Source of the DNA: Flavobacterium ginsenosidimutans | GTDB taxonomy: Bacteria; Bacteroidota; Bacteroidia; Flavobacteriales; Flavobacteriaceae | Direction: 5' to 3' | Assembly: GCF_003254625.1 (NCBI RefSeq) | Contig: NZ_QJRJ01000080.1 | Location: 186,001 to 250,000, forward strand | DNA length: 64,000 bases | Part shown: positions 1 through 7,346 of the stretch, piece by piece | Numbering within the stretch: position 1 is the stretch's first letter | Layout of the letters: each line of letters begins with the position of its first letter | Notes under the pieces: model-generated | Database searches by the model: none | The model's input: the letters and a program-made list of their open reading frames with translations, nothing else | Told to the model about the DNA's origin: nothing | Program-made: the position numbers and the translations under genes

Positions 1-58
1 TGATAGCTGAACTATTGTTTGCGTAAAATTGTTTTGAGATAATTGTTTCGCTTTCCAT
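1..58 (-). CDS. N-terminal end of an unidentified protein (partial)
   Basis: The reverse strand opens with ATG at 58 and reads 19 codons (MESETIISKQFY...) without a stop before the window edge. An AGGAG ribosome-binding sequence sits about seven bases upstream (66-70), which makes this a credible start. Too little is visible to name a product. Confidence 0.6.
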   Translation of the reverse strand, partial: MESETIISKQFYANNSSAI

Positions 59-588
59 GCTTATACTCCTTTTTTTAATTTCCTTATTTGGCTTTTAGTA
101 AAATCTTTCTTTTCTGATTTATTTGCTTCTCCTTTTCGAGAAACAATAAAAAAAACAAACACATCAAAGATTTGACATAAACACAATTTGCAAGCGCCGT
201 GCCAACACGACTTTAGACTGGTATAGAGCTGTTTATAGAAATTGAAACAAAAAAGAGTGTATAATTATTTTACACTTTTAGGATACAGTAAACACTAAAA
301 TGGTGAATTTTTCGGATTGAAAAGTGAGATTTCAGAAGGCTTCCAGAAGATTTCTAATTTCTAATTTGAAAAGAAAACCTAATCTCAAGAATAGTTTTGC
401 ATCGAAAAAACGATAAGAATAAATTAAACGCAGTTTTTAGCAGAAAATTGCATTTGAGTATGAAAAACATATTTATATGCTATTTTTTTGTGTTTTAAAA
501 AACATTCTTCACAAAAAAGCAGAAAATCTTACGGAAAAAAGTTAAATTTAACCAAACAAACTTAACCCTAAATTGAGGAGACTACAAT
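59..588. other. Intergenic region between divergent genes
   Basis: About 530 bases with no convincing ORF. It separates the cut minus-strand gene from the response regulator and must hold both promoters. A weak AT-rich hairpin (AGTGTA/TACACT) lies near 249-282. No clear TAnnTTTG box is seen for the response regulator, but an AGGAG site lies just before its ATG. Confidence 0.4.
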
Positions 589-1035
589 ATGAGTAAGGAG
601 CATTACAATCTTTTATTGGCTGACGACGACGAAGACGACTGCCTTTTCTTTAAAGAAGCTCTCGATGAAATAGCTGTCAGCACTAATCTATCTATGGTTC
701 ACGATGGTGTACAATTGATGGATTATCTCAAAACAAATATTTCAAATTTTCCAGATGTTCTTTTTTTGGATTTAAATATGCCCCGAAAAAATGGTCTTGA
801 ATGTCTGGATGAAATTAAAAACGACGAAAAACTAAAAAACCTGTCTATTATTATTTTTTCAACTTCGCTCGATAGCGAAATTGTAAACAATTTGTACATA
901 AAAGGTGCTTCTTATTATATTCGAAAACCTGGTGATTTTTCTAAACTTAAAACTGTTATCGAAAAAGCACTAAATGTAGCATCAGAAAATAATTTCAAAC
1001 AGCCCGAAAGAGCAAAATTTATACTGCAACCTTAA
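589..1035 (+). CDS. Single-domain response regulator (CheY/Rcp1-like receiver)
   Basis: A 148-residue stand-alone receiver domain with no output domain. The acidic pocket ADDDEDD is at residues 11-17, the phospho-acceptor Asp61 lies in FLDLNMP, Ser91 is at the end of strand 4 (IIIFSTS), and the conserved Lys-Pro is at 113-114. The expanded acidic cluster and long insertions resemble Rcp1-type regulators, which usually partner multi-PAS or phytochrome kinases. The start is supported by AGGAG ten bases upstream. The gene ends 12 bases before the large histidine kinase, so the two probably form one operon and a phosphorelay pair. It likely acts through protein contact, since no DNA-binding domain is present. 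Confidence 0.9.
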   Translation: MSKEHYNLLLADDDEDDCLFFKEALDEIAVSTNLSMVHDGVQLMDYLKTNISNFPDVLFLDLNMPRKNGLECLDEIKNDEKLKNLSIIIFSTSLDSEIVNNLYIKGASYYIRKPGDFSKLKTVIEKALNVASENNFKQPERAKFILQP

Positions 1036-1047
1036 TCTTCTTTGGAA

Positions 1048-4000
1048 ATGAACCGCAAAAAAAAGGAACATTATTTTCTTTCCGAAGGTGGCGAAATGGG
1101 AAGTTTAATTCGTTCTGCAGATTGGAGCAAAACACCTTTGGGCGATCCTGAAAAATGGCCACAAAGTTTAAAAACAATGACCGCAATGATGCTTGGCAAT
1201 CCGTTTGGAATGTACATTGCATGGGGAAAAAATTATACTCAACTCTACAATGATGCTTTTAGACCTATTCTTGGGGCTTCTAAACATCCAGAAGCTTTAG
1301 GCGGAAGTTCCCGAAATACATTTGCTGAAATCTGGGAAACCATAGGTCCAATGTTTGCCAACGTAATGCAGGGACAAGCGGTAAGTCTTCCTGATTTTAA
1401 AGTTTCATTACATCGAAACGGTTATATAGAAGATTGTTTTTTTGATTTTTCATACAGTCCAATAAAAATTGAAGATGGGTCTGTCGGTGGTATTTTAGTG
1501 ACTGTTATTGAAACCACAGAAAAGAAGATTGTTGCAGATGCTCTAAAAGAAAGTAATGCACGATTTGTAAATAATATTATGCAAGCTCCTATTGCAATGT
1601 GTATTTTTAGAGGTGAAAATCATATTGTTGAAATTGCTAATGACCAAATGCTCCAGCTTTGGGAAACAAAAGCAGAAAATGTAATTAATAAATCCATTTT
1701 TGAAGTTCTTCCTGGATTAAAGAAACAAGGTTTTGATGAAATTCTGCACAGCGTTTTTACAGACGGAAAAAAAATTAAGACAGACGAACTTTTTGTCCAA
1801 TTAAATCGAAACGGAAAAACTGAAAATACTTATATCAATTTTGTTTACGAAGCTTTAAGAGAACCCGACGGAACTATTTCCGGCGTTGCAGCAATTGCTA
1901 CAGAAGTTACTGCTCAAGTTTTGGCTCGCTCAAAAGTAGAAGAAAGTGAACAGAAAATAAGACAATTGGTCGAAAATGCACCTTTCCCTATTGCCGTTTA
2001 TGTTGGAAAAGAAATGCGCATTGAACTTGCTAATGATTCAATCATTAAAGTTTGGGGAAAAGGTCCTGACGTGATTGGAAAAACATACACTGAAATTCTT
2101 CCCGAATTAAAAGATGAACCCATTTTTAAACAAGTCGAAACTGTTTATAAAACGGGACAATCTTTTCATTCTAAAAATACCCGAATTGATCTTGTTGTTG
2201 ATAATGTTCTAAAAACATCTTATTTCAATTACAGTTTTACGCCGTTGTACGATCTAAATGGTAAAATTTATGGTGTAATGAATACCGCCGTAGATATCAC
2301 CGACTTGTTCTTGGCCAAACAAAAAATTGAAGAAAGTGACAAACGTTTCCGTAACACAGTTAGACAGGCGCCTGTTGGTATTACCATTCTTCGAGGGCCA
2401 GAATATATTGTGGAAATGGCCAATGAAGCTTATCTTAAACTTGTAGATCGAGAAGAAAAAACTTTTATAGGAAGATCGTTGTATGATTCATTGCCTGAAG
2501 TAAAAGAAACCGTCAGCGCTTTCTTAGATGGCGTTTTAAAAACTGGAATTCCTTTTCATGGAATTGAAGTTCCTGTTCCTTTAAACCGATACGGAAAAAT
2601 TGAAACTTCGTATTTTGATTTTCTTTATCATCCATTAAAAGAAGAAAATGGTGCAATCTCGGGAATTTTAGTAACCGTTACAGAAGTAAGCGAAAAAGTT
2701 GAAGCCAGAAAAAAAATCGAACTTAACGAAGAACGCTTAAGAATAGTAGTTGAAGCCAGCGAATTGGGAACTTGGGAATTGAATGTAAAAACGAGAATTC
2801 CAACTTATTCTCAACGATATCTTGAAATTATTGGCGGTTACACCGAATATGTACTGTTGACGCATGAAGAATTATTAGCGCATCTTCATCCTGACGATGT
2901 TCATATAAGGAACAAAGGTTTTAAGGAAGCGCTACGTTCAGGTTTACTAAATTATGAAGTACGGGTAATTTGGAAAGACCAATCGATACATTGGATTGAA
3001 GGAAAAGGAAAAGTTTTTTATGATGAAAATCATCAGCCTGAAAAACTAATTGGTACGATTCGAGATATTACCAAAGAAAAGAAATATCAGCAGAAAATTG
3101 AGGAAAGCGAAAAAAAACTGCGCAATCTTATTATGCAGTCGCCTGTTCCAAAAGCTATTTTGCGCGGAAATGATTTTGTTATCGAAATGGCCAATTTTGC
3201 CCTTTTGAAGAATATCTGGAAAAAAGAAGAATCGGAAGTTCAAGGAAAAAAAATATTGGAATTATTTCCAGAATTGAATAAACAGAAATATGCCAAATTA
3301 TTAAAGAAAGTTTACGAATCAGGAAAAGTATATTCAGAATCTGAATCCTTACTTTTTATTGATAATGAAAAAGGCAGAAATCAGTTTTATGTTGATTTTG
3401 AATTTGCACCGCTTCGCGAAAGCGATAATTCGATTTCAGGACTTAGAATGACGCTTATCGATGTTACCGAAAAAGTCGAAGCCAGAAAAAAAATCGAAGA
3501 AAGCGAGAAAAGATTCCGTTCGCTTACAGAAAGTATTCCGCAATTAATCTGGGAAACAGATGCCGAAGGAAATGCACTATTTACATCAGGAAAATGGATG
3601 GAATATACTGGCATTGAACCTGGTATTGAAGGTTCGTGGCAAAAAATGATTCATCCTGACGATTTTGAAGAAAATGTCAAAATATGGCAGCACGCGCTCG
3701 CAACGGGCGAAATGTATCGCTGCGATGTGAGAATGCATAGAAAAGATGGCTCTTATAGATGGCATACCGTTATTGGCGAACCTGTTTTTGGTCCCGACAA
3801 TAAAATTATAAAATGGGTTGGCGCTTTTACCGATATTCATACCGAAAAAGCTTTTACACATGAGCTTGAACAGCAGGTTACAGCTCGAACAAGAGAATTA
3901 ATCCAGATGAATGAATCGCTTCGAAAAAGCGAAGAGCGTTATCATTTAATGGTTGAAGAAGTTCAGGAATATGCTATTTTATATCTAAATGCCTACGGAA

Positions 4001-5067
4001 TTATTGAAAACTGGAATGCTGGAGCCGAAAAAATAAAAGGTTATAAAGCTGAAGAAGTAATTGGAAAATATTTTTCGATTTTCTATACCAAAGAAGATCA
4101 GCAAAAGAAACTGCCTGAAAAACTTTTACAGCTCGCAATCGAAAATGGAAAAGTCGTTCACGAAGGCTGGCGATCACGCAAAGATGGAAGTAAATTCTGG
4201 GCAAGTGTTGTAATAACTGCAATTCATAATAAGCAAAATGAAATTATCGGTTTCTCAAAAGTGACGCATGATTTAACAGAAAGAAAAAAAGCCGATGATA
4301 AATTAAAAATGAATGCACTCGAACTAGAGCAAAAAAACAATGAACTCGAAGAAATGAACAAAGAACTTCAGTCTTTTGCCTACATCTCGAGTCATGATTT
4401 GCAAGAACCGCTTCGAAAAATTCAGACTTTTGCTTCGCAGATTATCGAGAAAGAATCTGAGAATTTATCTGAAAACGGAAAAGATAAATTTAAACGAATG
4501 CAAAACGCAGCGCAGCGAATGCAGACTTTAATTAATGATTTATTGGCTTATTCGAGAACAAATGCGCATGAACGCACTTTTATAAAAACAGACCTCAGCC
4601 AGATTATCGAAGAAGTAAAAGAAGATCTAACGGAAGAATTAGAACAAAAAAATGCGATTATTGAAATTAAACAAACTTGCCACGTCGATATTATTCCGTT
4701 TCAATTCAAGCAATTACTTTATAATTTGATCAGCAATTCATTGAAATTTTCAAATCCAGAAATTCCGATTGTAATTAAAATTGAAAGCAAAACTGAATTA
4801 GGCAAAGATTTAGAAAATGAAAAACTGATCCCTGCCAAAAAATATTGTCATGTTAAAGTTTCAGATAACGGAATTGGTTTTGAAGCTCAATACAACAAAA
4901 AAATATTCGAAGTTTTTCAGCGCCTTCATGGCCGAGACCGCTACAACGGAACTGGAATTGGATTGGCAATTGTGAAAAAAATTGTAGAAAACCACAACGG
5001 AATTATCACTGCATCAGGAATCCAAAATGAAGGAGCGGCATTTGATATTTATATTCCTGTCAACTAA
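1048..5067 (+). CDS. Soluble multi-PAS sensor histidine kinase
   Basis: About 1339 residues. Eight PAS modules in series are separated by short helical connectors of the type KIEESEKRF (approximate ends at residues 150, 290, 425, 560, 690, 825, 955 and 1095). A coiled coil, a HisKA domain with phospho-accepting His1116 in SSHDLQEP, and a HATPase domain follow, with N box (LLYNLISNS), G1 (DNGIGF) and G2 (GTGIGLAI). No membrane segment or signal peptide is seen, so it is predicted to be cytosolic. A TTG six bases upstream is also in frame; I prefer the ATG. Repeated near-identical connectors suggest growth by internal duplication of PAS units. The preceding receiver gene is its likely partner. 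The ligand is unknown. Confidence 0.92.
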   Translation: MNRKKKEHYFLSEGGEMGSLIRSADWSKTPLGDPEKWPQSLKTMTAMMLGNPFGMYIAWGKNYTQLYNDAFRPILGASKHPEALGGSSRNTFAEIWETIGPMFANVMQGQAVSLPDFKVSLHRNGYIEDCFFDFSYSPIKIEDGSVGGILVTVIETTEKKIVADALKESNARFVNNIMQAPIAMCIFRGENHIVEIANDQMLQLWETKAENVINKSIFEVLPGLKKQGFDEILHSVFTDGKKIKTDELFVQLNRNGKTENTYINFVYEALREPDGTISGVAAIATEVTAQVLARSKVEESEQKIRQLVENAPFPIAVYVGKEMRIELANDSIIKVWGKGPDVIGKTYTEILPELKDEPIFKQVETVYKTGQSFHSKNTRIDLVVDNVLKTSYFNYSFTPLYDLNGKIYGVMNTAVDITDLFLAKQKIEESDKRFRNTVRQAPVGITILRGPEYIVEMANEAYLKLVDREEKTFIGRSLYDSLPEVKETVSAFLDGVLKTGIPFHGIEVPVPLNRYGKIETSYFDFLYHPLKEENGAISGILVTVTEVSEKVEARKKIELNEERLRIVVEASELGTWELNVKTRIPTYSQRYLEIIGGYTEYVLLTHEELLAHLHPDDVHIRNKGFKEALRSGLLNYEVRVIWKDQSIHWIEGKGKVFYDENHQPEKLIGTIRDITKEKKYQQKIEESEKKLRNLIMQSPVPKAILRGNDFVIEMANFALLKNIWKKEESEVQGKKILELFPELNKQKYAKLLKKVYESGKVYSESESLLFIDNEKGRNQFYVDFEFAPLRESDNSISGLRMTLIDVTEKVEARKKIEESEKRFRSLTESIPQLIWETDAEGNALFTSGKWMEYTGIEPGIEGSWQKMIHPDDFEENVKIWQHALATGEMYRCDVRMHRKDGSYRWHTVIGEPVFGPDNKIIKWVGAFTDIHTEKAFTHELEQQVTARTRELIQMNESLRKSEERYHLMVEEVQEYAILYLNAYGIIENWNAGAEKIKGYKAEEVIGKYFSIFYTKEDQQKKLPEKLLQLAIENGKVVHEGWRSRKDGSKFWASVVITAIHNKQNEIIGFSKVTHDLTERKKADDKLKMNALELEQKNNELEEMNKELQSFAYISSHDLQEPLRKIQTFASQIIEKESENLSENGKDKFKRMQNAAQRMQTLINDLLAYSRTNAHERTFIKTDLSQIIEEVKEDLTEELEQKNAIIEIKQTCHVDIIPFQFKQLLYNLISNSLKFSNPEIPIVIKIESKTELGKDLENEKLIPAKKYCHVKVSDNGIGFEAQYNKKIFEVFQRLHGRDRYNGTGIGLAIVKKIVENHNGIITASGIQNEGAAFDIYIPVN

Positions 5068-5096
5068 AATATTCGTGATATAATTTCATAAAAAAA

Positions 5097-5130
5097 AAAA
5101 CGGAAACCACATTAAAGTCGTTTCCGTTTT
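5097..5130. terminator. Bidirectional terminator between convergent genes
   Basis: An 11-bp perfect stem (AAAACGGAAAC with GTTTCCGTTTT) with a 12-base loop, flanked by A runs on one side and T runs on the other. It serves both the kinase gene and the converging lipoprotein gene. Confidence 0.85.
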
Positions 5131-5171
5131 CCATTTCAAAACAAATTGAAATTATCTCAAAACAAATTTTC

Positions 5172-5585
5172 TTATCTAGTATAAACTGTAATTACACCAG
5201 TTGTTTTGTCTTTTATTTTTAATTCTTTGTTCGTAAGATTCATAATATCGCTTACTGAACTAACGTTCCCAATTGTAATCGTTAAATCATTATGAGATCT
5301 TACATAAGTCCCTGTAGTTTCTGTCAAGGCGCAATCTGTACCATCATAATCTCCAATAACTGCTGCATTACTCACTCTTAAATCTAAATAATCTCTGTTA
5401 CAGCCACTTTCGTTTTCTATTGCGTCAATTAAAACTTCTTGTCCGTTAACAATTGTTCCTGTTTTACTTAAATTGTATTTCCCTTGTATTGGAACTATTG
5501 TTTCCCCTTCGTTATCATCATTACTGCAAGAAATTGCAAAAAACCCGATACTTAATAATCCTAATAATAATGCTTTATTTTTCAT
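5172..5585 (-). CDS. Small lipoprotein, lipocalin-like family
   Basis: A 137-residue protein with a typical lipoprotein signal: hydrophobic stretch, then FAISC with lipidated Cys at about residue 20, followed by an Asp/Asn-rich SNDDNEGE linker. The rest is predicted beta-rich (IQGKYNLSKTGTI, DLTITIGNV, ITVYTR), in the style of Bacteroidota lipocalin-like lipoproteins. It stands alone, converging on the kinase. Its binding partner is unknown. The family call is by pattern only. Confidence 0.7.
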   Translation of the reverse strand: MKNKALLLGLLSIGFFAISCSNDDNEGETIVPIQGKYNLSKTGTIVNGQEVLIDAIENESGCNRDYLDLRVSNAAVIGDYDGTDCALTETTGTYVRSHNDLTITIGNVSSVSDIMNLTNKELKIKDKTTGVITVYTR

Positions 5586-5708
5586 GGTAGATTTTTGTTT
5601 AAAAATTATACTGCTAAATTAAAAGTATAATCCTACAGAAAATTCCATGATTTTAGGAATATTTTACATAAATCGCATTTTAACTTAAAATTAAGAGCTA
5701 TAAAATCA

Positions 5709-6725
5709 TTATTCGCAAATTTTCCCTTTCAGGTATTTACTAAACATATAGCCAGTCATAGGGTGTAGCGCTTTTTTATTCTCTGGATGCAACCCATTTC
5801 CATTATCATTAAAGAAATCTATTCCGTTTGCTGTTTTACCATACCAAACGATAGGATCTCCATTTGTTAGAAAACAAGTTGTAGTATCGCAAGCTTTAAT
5901 TTTTCTAAAGTCCAATAGATCTTTATCTAGTCGAATTATTTCATTAAAATTACCTTCAATCTTCGAAGAACAATCTACAATCTCATAATGATCTTCTGAC
6001 CATTGCATGCATTGTTTGTTAAAGAAAGCGAAGTAAATGACTGCAGCAACCAAACCAAAAACTACAAAAGTTACAATGCCTATATGTAATAGCTTAGTTG
6101 GTATTATATTTTCAGGCTTTTCTTTATCTTCTTTTACAACAGAAGTTACTGAAACAATTGGCATTGGCACTGATTCTAATTTCTGGTTTTGAATCAGTTC
6201 TGATTCCTGACTTTGAATTTGCTCTTGTTCTTCACTTTTTAAATCGGCAACTTTTTCAATTTCTACCTCATCAGTCAAATTATCAGAGAAAAAATCATTT
6301 TTCGGAAAATTAGTATCTCTTAATTCTTCAATTAATTTCAAATCTTCTGGATCAATTTCTTTTCTAAACTTATTAAAAGGTCTTGGTTGAAAATCTACTA
6401 AAATTGCGGCTAAATCTACAGTAGTAATATTGGCAGGATTTTTTTCTCCTCTATAAAACCCTCCTACTTTTTTAAACTTATCTGTGTATTTAGTAGAAGT
6501 ATCTTCCTCCGATTTAAAATCAGTTCTGAAAAAATTACGATATACACTCAAATCTTCATCTTTTGGATTTGAGCTAAAAATTTCCCAACACAAATCCCTT
6601 AGAAGTGCTTGCGAAGGGTTACTTAAATAATGAGAGTGTTTTCCCTCAGTTTTTTCAATTCTAAACTTATTTCTTATAGCTTCTCTATAATCATTTTCAA
6701 TTTTTTCTAAAGTATTTTTTCGCAT
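5709..6725 (-). CDS. Single-pass membrane protein of locus A (flavobacterial family, function unknown)
   Basis: 338 residues. An N-terminal cytosolic region carries RDLCWEIF (about 44-51) and the FQPRPF motif (about 113). A Gln/Glu-rich linker, one membrane segment (about 211-235, IVTFVVFGLVAAVIYF) and a C-terminal extracytoplasmic domain with several Cys follow; the domain ends in NGLHPENKKALHPMTGYM. Topology is inferred as N-in/C-out. A second, frameshifted copy lies at 17303-17936 beside the second kinase module, so the gene belongs to the duplicated locus. It is divergent from the lipoprotein-kinase transcript and shares the GGA array in between. I do not recognise a characterised function. 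Confidence 0.8.
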   Translation of the reverse strand: MRKNTLEKIENDYREAIRNKFRIEKTEGKHSHYLSNPSQALLRDLCWEIFSSNPKDEDLSVYRNFFRTDFKSEEDTSTKYTDKFKKVGGFYRGEKNPANITTVDLAAILVDFQPRPFNKFRKEIDPEDLKLIEELRDTNFPKNDFFSDNLTDEVEIEKVADLKSEEQEQIQSQESELIQNQKLESVPMPIVSVTSVVKEDKEKPENIIPTKLLHIGIVTFVVFGLVAAVIYFAFFNKQCMQWSEDHYEIVDCSSKIEGNFNEIIRLDKDLLDFRKIKACDTTTCFLTNGDPIVWYGKTANGIDFFNDNGNGLHPENKKALHPMTGYMFSKYLKGKICE

Positions 6726-6734
6726 AGGCCTTCA

Positions 6735-6806
6735 GGATTTTTCGGATTTCTTCTCGGATTTTTCGGTTTTTTTCGGATTGAACTGGAAAGATAGGACATC
6801 CAGGAA
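6735..6806. repeat. Helically phased GGA array upstream of locus A
   Basis: GGA (once GGT) trinucleotides begin at 6735, 6744, 6756, 6765, 6775, 6785, 6794 and 6803, mostly 9-10 bases apart, so they lie on one face of the helix. Four of the first five sit in a CGGATT(T) context or close to it. The last unit starts exactly 34 bases before the -7 box, as in locus B. Probably a cooperative activator or repressor array; the binding protein is unknown. Confidence 0.55.
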
Positions 6807-6836
6807 TTCCGTACCAATACAGCTCTAACCCCCCTA

Positions 6837-6844
6837 TATCTTTG
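6837..6844 (+). promoter_or_regulatory. Bacteroidota -7 promoter box of locus A
   Basis: TATCTTTG matches the TAnnTTTG consensus exactly. A GCTCTAA sequence 15 bases upstream is also found at the same distance in locus B. Transcription should start near 6851, immediately before the first stem of the leader RNA. Confidence 0.65.
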
Positions 6845-6853
6845 CTCCAACAA

Positions 6854-7058
6854 AATTAGTTAACGTTTGATCTGCAGGTCAAAAACAAATGTACAAAACT
6901 AGTTAAGTCAACAAGTGTGGAAAACCGTAAAACAGAGTTTATCTGGGAAGTATAAATAATGTTTTATAGTTCTACACACTTCACTTCCCAAACAAAATTT
7001 GGTATTGCCATTCATTAACCAACCTGGAAAAATATTCCGGACAGCAATACCCATGTCC
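6854..7058 (+). ncRNA. Structured 5' leader RNA of locus A (pseudoknot-containing)
   Basis: Predicted elements in order. P1: AATTAGTT (6854-6861) with AACTAGTT (6897-6904). It encloses P2, a 7-bp stem with a TGCA loop (6866-6883). P3: 6915-6933 with 6961-6979, 19 positions with three mismatches. The P3 loop carries TGGGAAGT (6944-6951), which pairs perfectly with ACTTCCCA (6983-6990) beyond the stem, giving an H-type pseudoknot. P4: GGTATTGC (7001-7008) with GCAATACC (7044-7051), enclosing P5 (7024-7029 with 7035-7040). An alternative hairpin GGACA/TGTCC (7039-7043, 7054-7058) would exclude P4 and P5. The same elements recur at 18299-18497, with compensatory changes in P2 and P3. The RNA ends 20 bases before the lipoprotein ATG. 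Riboswitch or other cis-regulatory RNA is inferred. Confidence 0.65.
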
Positions 7059-7078
7059 AACTTTTAAAATTTAAAAAA

Positions 7079-7267
7079 ATGAAAACATTATATTTATGGG
7101 GAGCGTGTGCCCTGTTGTCAACTACATTATTTTCTTGCGCTGCTGACGAATTAGAAACAGCTGCTGACAAAACTGAAGTAAAAAAAGAAGTTAGTCCTAT
7201 AAAAGGCGCACAAGCTGAAGGGCCAGAAGATGATCCAGTTGTGGTGCCGCCACCTAAAAAACCATAA
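7079..7267 (+). CDS. Small proline-tailed lipoprotein of locus A
   Basis: 62 residues: an N-terminal hydrophobic segment, lipobox TLFSC with Cys20, a charged linker (AADELETAADKTEVKKE), a Gly/Asp/Pro segment and the C-terminus VVVPPPKKP. The paralogue at 18518-18703 has the same plan and ends STPPPIKP. It is the first gene after the structured leader and is followed by a terminator-like hairpin, so it should be made in excess over the kinase. It may be a lipid-anchored or processed ligand or accessory factor for the TPR kinase; that is inference from context only. No known family is recognised. Confidence 0.75.
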   Translation: MKTLYLWGACALLSTTLFSCAADELETAADKTEVKKEVSPIKGAQAEGPEDDPVVVPPPKKP

Positions 7268-7307
7268 TTAAAAAAACAGTAAAATATAAATAAATTATTA
7301 CTATTTT

Positions 7308-7346
7308 CGGGGAAAGTAACTTTTATGCTACGATCCCCGTTTTTTT
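7308..7346 (+). terminator. Terminator-like hairpin over the kinase start codon (locus A)
   Basis: CGGGGA (7308-7313) pairs with TCCCCG (7334-7339), extended by GTA/TAC inside, and seven T follow. The ATG of the kinase (7325) lies in the loop, and the T run encodes part of its signal peptide (Pro-Phe-Phe). The same arrangement occurs at 18744-18781. It could attenuate transcription between lipoprotein and kinase, or occlude kinase translation. Confidence 0.6.

Noticed and set aside
1042..1047. TTG start for the multi-PAS kinase
   Set aside because: An ATG two codons later is in frame and more usual.
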